Positions 53,336-62,438 of a stretch of DNA of 64,000 bases are shown here, in pieces (position 1 is the first letter of the stretch; every line of letters starts with the position of its first letter). Source of the DNA: Nostoc commune NIES-4072 (GTDB lineage: Bacteria > Cyanobacteriota > Cyanobacteriia > Cyanobacteriales > Nostocaceae); NCBI RefSeq assembly GCF_003113895.1, contig NZ_BDUD01000001.1, positions 372,001-436,000 of the forward strand. The letters run 5' to 3'. The translations under genes and the position numbers were made by a program. The notes under the pieces are model-generated. The model was given only the letters and a program-made list of their open reading frames with translations. It did no database searches and was not told the origin of the DNA.

Positions 53336-56038
53336 TTAAATCACGTATAACTCTGTACCATTAGCCCCGTCTGTGGCGCTGAAGAACAGTCGCGTACCAA
53401 CGGCAGTCAGCTTACTTGGGTTAGCAATGCCTGTAGAGTAGATGTTGCTAACCTTGCGTGTATTGATAGCTGTGCCGTCACTGAACCACAGTTCCCTGTT
53501 TGTGCCATCAGAAGCAGCAAAAGCCAGGGTGCCATTAAAATTGACGAGACTAGTAGGAATGCTGTTATTGGAGCCAGTCCAAATATCTTTAACTACTACT
53601 GTGTTGGCATTAGTACCATCTGTACTCCAGAGTTCCACACCTGTATCTGGATCATTTGCAACAAAGTAGAGAGTATTGCCAAGAGCAGTTAAATAAATTG
53701 ACCCGAAACCGATGTTAGGTGAGTCTCCATTCGGATTAATCGGTAAGGTTCCGTTAGCTGTGCCATCACTCTTCCACAGTTCCAAATTAAAGTCATTGTC
53801 GCTATCTGTAACAAAGTACAAAGTATTACCAACGGCTGTCAGATATGTTGGTGCAAACCCGTTATTTCCAGGGGTAATATCTTTTACTAGGCTAGCTGTT
53901 GTACCACTCTGGTATTTCCAGACTTCCTGCCCAGTTGTACCATCGCTAGCAGTGAAGTACAAGTTGCTGCCAACTACAGTCAAGCTACGTGCGTAGGAGT
54001 TAGTTACTCCTCCTGTGCTGATGACTTGTGTACCTGCTACTGTGCCATCAGTTGACCAAACTTGGCTATTGTTTTTAGCTGTGAAAAAGAGTCGATTATT
54101 AAAAGCGGTAGTAAAAGTGGATGGACTATTTACTGCATTGGTGGTGGCAAAACCAGGGTTAACATCAACTAGCCTAAGATTCGTACCGTTATATACCCAA
54201 AGTTTTCTAGTATTACTGCTATCAATTGCTGAGAAGAATAATTGGTTTCCAGCAATGGTTAAATTACCTGGGTTTGAATTACCACTACCAGAATTAATAT
54301 CACTAACCCTAGTTACAGATGTACCATTAGACTCCCATAGTTCTGTACCAAATGTGCTATCAGTGGCAGTAAAGTATAGCTTATTGTTAAAAACAATTAG
54401 ATTACTGGGGTTGAAACCAGTGATATTAGAGAGGCGAGTGTTTGTATTACCATCACTCTTCCATAATTGAACACCTGTAGTGCCATCATTAGCTGTAAAG
54501 TATAGAGTACTGCTCAAAGCTGTAAAATTATCAGGGTCAGAACTGCCAGTGGGATTGACTTGAAGTAGTTTAGTTTGAGGGCTTGCATTTACATTCAAGT
54601 TATAGAAGGTGTTGGCTAATCCTAAAGTAAAAATACGAATGTAATATGTCCCTGCATTGAGTACAGTGCTGACAACTTCAGGCGTATTCCCTGTCTGATT
54701 GAATGTTTGAATCGCGTTACCACTGCTATTAAGCAATTGAACATCTGCATTGTCAATTAAACCAGAAAGATTGAGATTGAATTGGCTGTTATTGTTGAGA
54801 TTGAACTTGTAATAATCATCAGTATCTATGTTGCCAACAAATTCATTGAAAGACTGAGAGTTATTTAACGTGCCGATATTCTTAGCTGATGTATAACCAT
54901 TAGGAGCTTGATCTGTTCCTATTGGTGTTGCAGATAAGCTGAGGGTGTAATTAGCTGTTGTAGTTGTACCAGGAGTCACTAAGACGTAGTATGTTCCACT
55001 ATTTAAACTGAGTCTAATAGAATCTAGAGCTAATCCTGTTTGGTTGGAACTTTGGAGAGTACTGTTACCTTGATTCAGGAGTTGTAGATTTGCATCTGCC
55101 GATAATGATGTAAACTTAATATCAACTAAAGCATCAGATGTCAAATCAAAGCGGTAATAGTCTTTAGTGTCACCTTGGTTAACTAAATCAGAGTAGGTTA
55201 TGGGGGTAGAGTTTAAGGTTACACTCTTGGCATTTGCCAATGTATTTCCTGCTATATCTGGTGCGTCGGCAGTGAAAGAAAAACCTAAGTTATAGTTAGT
55301 TACTGCTGAATATGGAAAGACTCGGATATAGTAAGTACCTGGAGCAAGCACAGAATTAATTGATTCTGGTGCGGTTCCTAGTTGAGTGCTAGTAGGTTGA
55401 AGAATCGAGTTGGAACTGTTTCGTAACTGTAAATCAGCATTACCAGTTAAATTGGTAAGGTTGATATTAACAGTTCCACTAGTACTTAATGTGAATTTAT
55501 AGTAGTCATCTCCATCTATAACTGCGCCTATAGATCCCACATAATCAGTAGCAGTGTAGCTACCACTATTAGAAAAGGTTCCTATGTCGTTGTTGGTGTT
55601 TGCTTGTGCAGTTGAGTTATCAAGCTTTCCAGATTCTTGGATTGTTTCTGCGGAGAGACTTAACGTATATGTTGTGTTAGCCGAACCGCTTGTTAAGTAA
55701 ACCTGCACATAGTAAGTGTTAGAAGGTGAATTAGTTAGACTAGTACGAATAGTTTCTGATACATTACCAGTGGTACTCGAATTAGTAATAGGACTTCCTG
55801 CACTGTTTCTCAGTACTAAATTTGCATCACTCCCTACCCCTAACCCATCCAAATTTATATTAACGATGCTGGAACTGCTAAGAGTGAATTTATAGAAGTC
55901 GCTTGAATCATTGCTAGAGTTAAGAGAATCTTGAAAGGTGTTGCTTGTACTGGTTAGAGAACCACCGATATAAGTTGCAGTATTTAAAGCTGTGGCTGTT
56001 GTACTTCCTGGATCGGTGAATCCTGAATAAGTTGGCAT
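53336..56038 (-). CDS. Large surface protein: PPC domains and ELWxxDGT repeats
   Basis: The 900-residue protein starts without a signal peptide. Four bacterial pre-peptidase C-terminal (PPC) domains follow (about 25-130, 150-255, 265-370, 385-480), each with a DxYKFxL core and a TYYIRVxxxG strand. About seven to eight ELWxxDGT-type propeller repeats (about 500-900: LYFTANDGTTGVQLWKSDG) follow. Such proteins are extracellular adhesins or matrix proteins, often from type I secretion. It precedes the fimbrial genes on the same strand with a 150-bp gap, but cotranscription is not shown. Confidence 0.85.
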   Translation of the reverse strand: MPTYSGFTDPGSTTATALNTATYIGGSLTSTSNTFQDSLNSSNDSSDFYKFTLSSSSIVNINLDGLGVGSDANLVLRNSAGSPITNSSTTGNVSETIRTSLTNSPSNTYYVQVYLTSGSANTTYTLSLSAETIQESGKLDNSTAQANTNNDIGTFSNSGSYTATDYVGSIGAVIDGDDYYKFTLSTSGTVNINLTNLTGNADLQLRNSSNSILQPTSTQLGTAPESINSVLAPGTYYIRVFPYSAVTNYNLGFSFTADAPDIAGNTLANAKSVTLNSTPITYSDLVNQGDTKDYYRFDLTSDALVDIKFTSLSADANLQLLNQGNSTLQSSNQTGLALDSIRLSLNSGTYYVLVTPGTTTTANYTLSLSATPIGTDQAPNGYTSAKNIGTLNNSQSFNEFVGNIDTDDYYKFNLNNNSQFNLNLSGLIDNADVQLLNSSGNAIQTFNQTGNTPEVVSTVLNAGTYYIRIFTLGLANTFYNLNVNASPQTKLLQVNPTGSSDPDNFTALSSTLYFTANDGTTGVQLWKSDGNTNTRLSNITGFNPSNLIVFNNKLYFTATDSTFGTELWESNGTSVTRVSDINSGSGNSNPGNLTIAGNQLFFSAIDSSNTRKLWVYNGTNLRLVDVNPGFATTNAVNSPSTFTTAFNNRLFFTAKNNSQVWSTDGTVAGTQVISTGGVTNSYARSLTVVGSNLYFTASDGTTGQEVWKYQSGTTASLVKDITPGNNGFAPTYLTAVGNTLYFVTDSDNDFNLELWKSDGTANGTLPINPNGDSPNIGFGSIYLTALGNTLYFVANDPDTGVELWSTDGTNANTVVVKDIWTGSNNSIPTSLVNFNGTLAFAASDGTNRELWFSDGTAINTRKVSNIYSTGIANPSKLTAVGTRLFFSATDGANGTELYVI

Positions 56039-56786
56039 AAGTTATCTATTATTTTTTATCAAATAAACACTTGTATTGGCTGCAAATTACTCATAGTTTT
56101 GCAACTAACGCAAGCTTATTACTATTAATCAACCACAAATTTTTGTTACTTCTGGCAAATTATTAAATTGTGTCGTGGTGATGCACCCTTTCAGAAGTAT
56201 GGTTTTTACTTTCGTAATTTAAGCGTTTGTATGTGAATTACTTGATATTAAATATTTCAACCTTCTGATATTTGTTGCACCTATGTAAATAGATAACTGC
56301 ATAGATTTGAGTCTAGGGTTCAAGTTTTAAACACATTGCTGAATCTTCCTAGTCTTTCGTTAACAGTCAATTTGGTTCATTTCAGCGAAAAATAAGTACT
56401 AGATGAGGAAAGTTATTGCCATTACGAAATTTCTCAAACTTTTTGTAGCCAATTGTAATTTTGTTACAACTTTATAAATTCATCTACAAAAGAGTTATAT
56501 ATTAGCTGTTGCTATGAAATTTTTAATGTTCTTTTGTATTTCTCCTTCAAACTTCACTGCAAATAAAATTTAACTCTTAGGTAAAAGATGATGCCTGCGT
56601 AAAAGTACTTAATTTTCTGAGGTTAATCGTTAAAAAAATAAATTATTTATTTAGATGATTTTAGTATAAAAATTTTTCCGGTTAGATCGGAATTAAGAGT
56701 ATTTTCAAGGAAAATAATCGATGATACCATATCTGTTTTTTATTTGCTAACTCGCTTACCCAAAGCATTTTTCACCACATTGCAAT
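56039..56786. other. Long AT-rich spacer, divergent genes
   Basis: About 750 bp upstream of both the PPC protein and a sensor kinase. It is AT-rich with homopolymer tracts. I see no frame, RNA or repeat that I can support; the promoters of both genes should lie here. Confidence 0.45.
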
Positions 56787-58256
56787 ATGTTTCAAGCTAC
56801 TCGTCGCCGTCTCGCCCTTTGGTATACTACTGTCACTGCTGTATTACTGCTACTGTTTGCCAGTGGCGTTTATTTATACGTCCGCAGTACACTGATTGAG
56901 CGGATTGACGATACCCTTAATCATGTAGTGGAAATAGTGGAGCGTTGTCTCACAACAAGCCCTTGTGCGTCTACACTCATATTTGAGCCAATTAATGCTG
57001 ATGCAGATAAATTTCGCATTAATTTAGATGCCAGTTTTCGTGATAATACCGATACTGTAGAAGATGACCACATCGACCTAGAATGGTTTAGTCCGACTGG
57101 TGAATTACTTTGGTCAACGCTATCCGAACCCTTAAATATTCCCATTCATGCCAACCGCACTGGTGAAACTGTGCGCGTAGTTAAAGGAGAGAGTGAAAAT
57201 TCAAAATTAAAGACGCGATTAATCGCGTCTCTACCGTCACCATTGTTATTACGGCAAGTTACCCAACGGGTGGAATTAGGGCGGCAAGTATTAGGATATC
57301 TGCGTGTTAGTCATCCCTGGTTTGAAGTTACTAAACCCAGTCGCCAGCTAATTTTTGATTTGGCGCTAGGTATTGGTTTAATGGTGTTTTCTGTGGGCGC
57401 AAGTGGCTGGTTTCTTTCGGGTAAAGCGATGGAACCTGTAGGTGAATCTTACCAACGCCTCAAACAATTTACTGCTGATGCTTCTCATGAACTTAGAAGT
57501 CCCATTACTTTGATTCAAACTAATGTGCAAGTGGCTCTTGCTGACTTGGATTTGGTAGAGACAGAAGCGACTACTTCTTTGCAGTATCGGCAACAATTAA
57601 AGGTGGTGGAACGGTTAACGCAGCGTTTGGGTAAGTTAGTTAATGACTTACTGTTCTTAGCACGACAGGATAGTGGTATTAGCAAAGATACTTTTTCACC
57701 TTGTCCGCTTGATGCCTTGCTGATGGAGGTGGTTGAAGAACAACAATTGTTACTCCCTGAAAAAAAAATCGCTCTTTCTCTAGACTTAGTTGATCCTCCT
57801 GTCTCCGAAACTAGCCCGGAATTACTGGAAAATTGGTTTACCCTTGTGGGTAATTGGGATCAACTGGTGCGGCTGTTCACAAATTTAATTGCTAATGCTT
57901 TGCATTACACTCCAGCAGGTGGACGGGTGAAAGTGGAATTAGCGCGGATAGAAGGAATAAATCGCGTTTCTGGACTACGTTATACCAGCGCCCAGTTGCA
58001 AGTTAAAGTGAGTGATACCGGTGTTGGAATTCCAGCAGAAGCACTACCACGCTTGTTTGATCGGTTTTACCGGGTAGACCCGGCACGGACTCATACAACT
58101 GGGAATATAGCTACAGCCAGTGCTACTGGTTCAGGATTGGGATTGGCGATCGCTCAAGCTATTGTCGAACATCACCAGGGTCATATTCAAGTTGAAAGCA
58201 CTCAAGGCGTTGGCACTACTTTCACTGTCACTTTACCAATAACTCTTGAGTCTTAA
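56787..58256 (+). CDS. Membrane sensor histidine kinase
   Basis: The 489-residue kinase has TM1 (about 10-32), a periplasmic part to about 190, TM2 (about 190-212), HisKA with H234 (ADASHELRSPITLIQTNVQV) and HATPase (NLIANALHYTPAGG; DTGVGIP; GSGLGLAIAQAIVEHHQG). A perfect 20-bp palindrome encodes residues about 142-148 (KTRLIAS) in the sensor part. The design resembles RppB/EnvZ-class kinases. No response regulator is adjacent and the signal is unknown. Confidence 0.9.
   Translation: MFQATRRRLALWYTTVTAVLLLLFASGVYLYVRSTLIERIDDTLNHVVEIVERCLTTSPCASTLIFEPINADADKFRINLDASFRDNTDTVEDDHIDLEWFSPTGELLWSTLSEPLNIPIHANRTGETVRVVKGESENSKLKTRLIASLPSPLLLRQVTQRVELGRQVLGYLRVSHPWFEVTKPSRQLIFDLALGIGLMVFSVGASGWFLSGKAMEPVGESYQRLKQFTADASHELRSPITLIQTNVQVALADLDLVETEATTSLQYRQQLKVVERLTQRLGKLVNDLLFLARQDSGISKDTFSPCPLDALLMEVVEEQQLLLPEKKIALSLDLVDPPVSETSPELLENWFTLVGNWDQLVRLFTNLIANALHYTPAGGRVKVELARIEGINRVSGLRYTSAQLQVKVSDTGVGIPAEALPRLFDRFYRVDPARTHTTGNIATASATGSGLGLAIAQAIVEHHQGHIQVESTQGVGTTFTVTLPITLES
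57211..57230. repeat. Palindrome AGACGCGATTAATCGCGTCT inside a kinase gene
   Basis: Identical to the intergenic copy at 40883-40902. It lies in the extracytoplasmic region of the kinase and keeps the frame. Confidence 0.92.
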
Positions 58257-58672
58257 TTCGGCAAGAAATATTTGTTTCCTGTGATAGATGTAGACAAGTC
58301 AATTTATTTACTAATTTATATGAAAGCAGTTGCAATATTTAGCAATCGAATTGGTTACTAACATCATATTTCTATTATTGATACTTTAGATGAATAATTA
58401 GTATTAGTCCTTATATGGAAAGTTACACCTTTCTAAAGTATTAGATTTTTGCGAAGGTATTGCTTACTGAATTGATTAATTATTATCAAGCTTTAGAATG
58501 GAATATTATGTCTGATAATCTCTTATTTTTGAATCTCTAGTTAGAGGTAAAAAATCGATTGAGTTGTTAACCTTTAAAAAGTATTGGGTACAGATTAGCC
58601 GTTAATTAAACTTGTTGTTTGATAAATTTTTCTTTTAAAGAAAAACAAATTGAATTGTATTAGGAGTTAAGA
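58257..58672. other. Spacer between kinase and secreted-protein genes
   Basis: About 415 bp, AT-rich, with TATTAG-like promoter sequence near the right end and AGGAG before the next start. No gene or repeat is seen. Confidence 0.45.
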
Positions 58673-59419
58673 ATGAATATGAAGTTTAAAAATTTTCGCA
58701 AGTCTGCTGAGTTATTTGGTGCTATGTGCGGTGGATTATTGATCACTCTGCCAGCAATTCCTCAAGCACTAGCACAACAATCAGTAGGACAACAATCAGT
58801 AGGACAACAATCGACTCCCAAGATTAACCCCTGTCCTAGAGTTTTCTACGAAGAACCACATAACAGTCGCGTTGTGGTACCACAGGGATGTCCTCCAAAT
58901 GCGCTAACTCAAAGACTAGCTGCTCAAGGGCTTCTTCCCGTACCTGCTACCCCATCACAAGAGCAAACAAGATTGGGTGTAGGTGGTGAAGCTCCAGTAC
59001 CAAGTGTTAGCTCACAAAGCCCAGTTTCTGCCGAGCAAACTCAACAGCCTGCAACAGGGGCGGTTTCCACTGAGCAACCACTACTACAACCACGGCAAAC
59101 CCCCAGCACTACGATCGCACTGACCAATGGTACAGTTAATATTAGGTTGATAAATGATACTGCGGCTAATGTAACCTACCAAGTAATTGGCGATACAGCA
59201 CCGCGATCGCTACAAGGTAAATCTTATGTAACACTGCAAGGTCTACGGGCACCAGTAACAGTGACATTTGAACGACAAGATAGTGGACAGTTGATAGTAA
59301 CTCCACAACCCTCTTCAGAATCAGGAAGTTTGGAAGTTAGATTTAAGGAAGCCACCAATGCAGCACAGGGTAGAAGTGCTTTGAGAATTGAACGAAACGG
59401 TTCAGTGTTTTTGAATTAG
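58673..59419 (+). CDS. Secreted or periplasmic protein, function unknown
   Basis: The 248-residue protein has a signal peptide (about 1-34, cut near ALAQ) and three copies of QQSVG/QQS after the cut. A conserved-looking INPCPRVFYEEPHNSRVVVP segment follows (Cys pair), then a Q/P/S-rich linker. The C-terminal beta domain is at about 145-248 (VNIRLINDTAANVTYQVIGD). It is preceded by TAGGAG, a good RBS. No family is named; an envelope role is likely. Confidence 0.75.
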   Translation: MNMKFKNFRKSAELFGAMCGGLLITLPAIPQALAQQSVGQQSVGQQSTPKINPCPRVFYEEPHNSRVVVPQGCPPNALTQRLAAQGLLPVPATPSQEQTRLGVGGEAPVPSVSSQSPVSAEQTQQPATGAVSTEQPLLQPRQTPSTTIALTNGTVNIRLINDTAANVTYQVIGDTAPRSLQGKSYVTLQGLRAPVTVTFERQDSGQLIVTPQPSSESGSLEVRFKEATNAAQGRSALRIERNGSVFLN

Positions 59420-59423
59420 AAAT

Positions 59424-59535
59424 AGTTAGAAGTTAGGAGTGAAGAGTTAGTTATATAGTAGTGCGTTAGGCTAAGGGCATAACACACCGTACTTAAGATT
59501 TACTACTAACTTATAACTCCTAACTCAAAACTTCT
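59424..59535. repeat. Long inverted repeat between convergent genes
   Basis: GTTAGAAGTTAGGAGT on the left is complementary to ACTCCTAACT...ACTTCT on the right. The inside holds GTGCGTTAG/ATAACACAC. It can fold into one long hairpin and may terminate both convergent genes. Confidence 0.65.
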
Positions 59536-59537
59536 AT

Positions 59538-60617
59538 TCACCGTTGAAGCATTTTAGTTAGCTGATCCAGCAATTGCACTTCTTGCTTGCTGTCTTCCAA
59601 TGTCCGCGCCAATATAATCGCTCTTTCGTAAAAATTGCGGGCAGTTAGGTAATTACCTTGTTGCTTGTATAACTGAGCATAAGACTCAAAAGATTTTAAT
59701 TCTTCTCGCAAATTTTGCAATTCTTTAGCGAGTGCTAAACGTTGCTCTAGTAAATCAAAAGCCCGTTCGTAGCGTCCGACAGCAGTATGAGCAGTAACTA
59801 AACCGTCAATTGCCCGTAATTCATTAGTGCGATCGCGGTTGGTTTTAGCTATCCGCATTGCTGCCCCGTAAGTGCCAATGGTATCCTGATAATTTCCAGA
59901 TGCTAAGTAAGCATCTCCTAAATTATTTAGGGTATTGGCTTCACCGATGGCATCGCCAGTCTGACGGCGGAAGATTAAAGCATTTTCATACAATTTAATT
60001 GCCTTGTTATAATCTCCTAACCTGGCAGTTACTAAACCCAAATTACTTAAAGATAGTCCTTCTCCCTCAATGTTTTTGACATTGTGAGCAATTGCGAGTG
60101 CATCTTCAACAGAATTGCCAGCAGCAGCAAATTCTCCTTGTTGTAGGAAAAATGTACCGATATTATTTAGCACAAAAATCTGAGATTGGAAGTCTTTAGT
60201 ATCACGAGCGATCGCTAATCCTCTTCTTAAAGCATCTTCCGCCTCTTTTAAACTACCAAGCTGGATATAAGCCTTAGCAAGTAAATTATAAGTTAGACCT
60301 TGTGCTTTCAGGTCGCCAATTGCGTGATATAGTTCTAGTGCCCGCAAGCAAGAGGTAATTGTTTTATCGGCATATCCTGAAGCGTATTGTTTTTCACCGA
60401 TACTCAGCAAGCTATCTGCTTCATCTCTTGATTGTCGCCCAACGGAACTATTTAAAGGGCGATGGAGTTGTTGCGTAATATCAGCTGCATTCGCAGCTAT
60501 GGAACTCAGCAAGAAAGTAAACAGTAAAAAGCTCTGTACAAGTATTTGGGGACGAGAAATTGCACCTACACAAATTAAGCCTACCTTTTGCTTGGGAAAT
60601 ACAAGCCGTTGTTTCAT
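59538..60617 (-). CDS. Tetratricopeptide repeat protein
   Basis: The 359-residue protein has an N-terminal signal or anchor segment (about 22-45: RPQILVQSFLLFTFLLSSIA) and eight or so TPR motifs (about 65-355). Examples are ALELYHAIGDLKAQGLTYNL and LSNLGLVTARLGDYNKAIKL. It is a protein-binding scaffold exported or anchored outside the cytoplasm. The partner is unknown. It is separated by 95 bp from the minus-strand sigma-like gene upstream. Confidence 0.88.
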   Translation of the reverse strand: MKQRLVFPKQKVGLICVGAISRPQILVQSFLLFTFLLSSIAANAADITQQLHRPLNSSVGRQSRDEADSLLSIGEKQYASGYADKTITSCLRALELYHAIGDLKAQGLTYNLLAKAYIQLGSLKEAEDALRRGLAIARDTKDFQSQIFVLNNIGTFFLQQGEFAAAGNSVEDALAIAHNVKNIEGEGLSLSNLGLVTARLGDYNKAIKLYENALIFRRQTGDAIGEANTLNNLGDAYLASGNYQDTIGTYGAAMRIAKTNRDRTNELRAIDGLVTAHTAVGRYERAFDLLEQRLALAKELQNLREELKSFESYAQLYKQQGNYLTARNFYERAIILARTLEDSKQEVQLLDQLTKMLQR

Positions 60618-60712
60618 AAAAATTACCCCTATTGCGGGTTTAAGTAAAAGGTCTAAGAAAAAGTTTTAATTTTTTTAATTGAAGACAAAGAATATACGCA
60701 TTTATACTTAAG

Positions 60713-61342
60713 TTACGATTGGACTAAATCTTCTCCAAAGTATATAGTGCGGATATCTGTGGGTAATTTGTCCTCTAGCATACGATAGCCTTCCTGGAGA
60801 AAATCGGCTACTTCGTTAGGTGCGATCGCTTCTCCTTCGGCTTGCAGATAGGCGGCGATTCTAGTTTCGCTCCAGTGGAAAGTTTGAACCATTAACACGA
60901 TTAATCGCAAAACAGGTGGTAGTTGGTCTAATGCCTGTTGTACATAGCACCATAGCGGCGGCGAAGTCGCTTGCAGAGAATAATGAATTGCTTCTGTGGG
61001 TGGTACTTTAATCTCGTTAATACAGAAAGCTGTCATATTAATTAACCAATTTTGCATGGTTAGGGCTTCCTTACCTGATTCGGAGTCAGTTAAATTTAGT
61101 CCACCGAGTTCATAGTAGATATGTCGCCAGGTGAGGGCAAACAGATAATCTGCCTGCACAGGCGATCGCGCCGAATGCCGAATTAAGGTGTACACTATGG
61201 GACTATAGCGACAAAAAATCACCGTGAAGTATTTTCCGGCATCTGGATTTTGCTGAAACAGAGTCAGTAGTTCATGGTCACTGTGATGGAACAGCGACTT
61301 TACCAGGGGGTGATTAGCTTCCGGGAAATGAGGAATTTGCAT
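60713..61342 (-). CDS. Sigma-70-like (ECF-type) factor
   Basis: The 209-residue protein has a region-2-like segment (about 20-90: LLTLFQQNPDAGKYFTVIFC; YTLIRHSARSPVQADYLFAL) and a helical region-4-like end (about 130-195: ALDQLPPVLRLIVLMVQTFH; WSETRIAAYLQ). It is highly diverged, so DNA binding is not certain. It precedes the TPR gene on the same strand. A membrane anti-sigma partner is not visible. Confidence 0.65.
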   Translation of the reverse strand: MQIPHFPEANHPLVKSLFHHSDHELLTLFQQNPDAGKYFTVIFCRYSPIVYTLIRHSARSPVQADYLFALTWRHIYYELGGLNLTDSESGKEALTMQNWLINMTAFCINEIKVPPTEAIHYSLQATSPPLWCYVQQALDQLPPVLRLIVLMVQTFHWSETRIAAYLQAEGEAIAPNEVADFLQEGYRMLEDKLPTDIRTIYFGEDLVQS

Positions 61343-61545
61343 AAGCCTTTCGATGGATAGTTGTTAAAATAGTTTTGGGAATTGCACTCCGGTAGCTAAT
61401 CGCATAATATCTTGGTGTTGCCCAGTTTGTAGCCCAAACTCAGACTACTTGAGTATTGATAATTGATAAACTAGAAACAAAGACTTAATTTTAGTCTTAA
61501 TTGACAATCATAAAATCGGCTCCTTTATAGAATCCTTATTTGTTC

Positions 61546-62142
61546 ATGGTTATAGCAGTTAGTGTGATGTCGTTCCTGCTCAGTCCCCTTACCTTAGGCT
61601 CCTTTCTGCCTTCTCTGCCCTTAGATAGCCTGTTCTCCACTCAAGGCATTATGGTGATGCTGCTAGCAGCTTACGCTGGCGCAATGTGGATGTTTCTCAC
61701 CAGTGCCCCAAAAGTACACACTGTAATGGTGTCGGATTTGGAGATTGCCCGACAGTTGTATGAAGGGCTGCTAGATTTGCCAGCAGCTGAGGTGCCATTG
61801 CACTACTACTACAATTACGAACAAACCATCGGCGCAACTGGCATTGATCCACTATATATGTCTACTGGGCCGAGCTTGTCTAGCAAAATGATGAATAATG
61901 CGAATGATGGGCTGTGGTATCAATTGAAGAAAAACACCCAGCTACATGTCATTACTGGCGCGAGTTTAGGTAGCAAAAATCAGCAACGCCACGTTTGTTT
62001 TGATCATGACTGCCTAGAAATGATTTTAATGCGAGTCGAAGTGCGCGGTTTGAAATTCAAGATTCGCAACCAGAAGCCTCTGAATTTTTTGGTCAAGGAC
62101 TATGAAGGGCGGGTTATTGAGGTGGCTGAAGTAGCGAATTAG
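61546..62142 (+). CDS. Glyoxalase-like protein with N-terminal membrane segments
   Basis: The 198-residue protein has one or two N-terminal hydrophobic segments (about 3-20 and 35-52) and a vicinal-oxygen-chelate-like domain (about 56-195: VHTVMVSDLEIARQLYEGLL; HVCFDHDCLEMILMRVE; NFLVKDYEGRVIEVAE). The usual metal ligands are only partly visible. The substrate is unknown. ATG 61546 is used; TTG 61540 adds two codons. The membrane link is unusual for this fold. Confidence 0.75.
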   Translation: MVIAVSVMSFLLSPLTLGSFLPSLPLDSLFSTQGIMVMLLAAYAGAMWMFLTSAPKVHTVMVSDLEIARQLYEGLLDLPAAEVPLHYYYNYEQTIGATGIDPLYMSTGPSLSSKMMNNANDGLWYQLKKNTQLHVITGASLGSKNQQRHVCFDHDCLEMILMRVEVRGLKFKIRNQKPLNFLVKDYEGRVIEVAEVAN

Positions 62143-62386
62143 GCGTTATATTCTAGATTATTTTAAGTTGGGTGGGGTGTGTAGCTCCACCCAATATTTT
62201 TTCTATAGCAGGTGAAGCGTAGCTTGCTGCCGTAGTCATTGCTCTACAATTGATTATCCAAAATCATTATCGGGTTTTGCTAAATAAAAGCTTATGACCG
62301 TTTAAAAGATGTACACATCTCATCTATATGAAATAGACTTCTATACTTGGACTCAAGAGCAGGTTAGCTTGCTCAAAGCTAAAAAT

Positions 62387-62415
62387 GGTGCGTTATGGCA
62401 AAGCCATAACGCACC
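62387..62415. terminator. Perfect hairpin between convergent genes
   Basis: GGTGCGTTATGGC, loop AAA, GCCATAACGCACC: a perfect 13-bp stem 24 bp after the lysS stop. It has no T-run, so it may serve both genes or be a dispersed GTGCGTTA-type palindrome. Confidence 0.7.
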
Positions 62416-62438
62416 TTAGTGTTTAATGCTTAAGTAGG

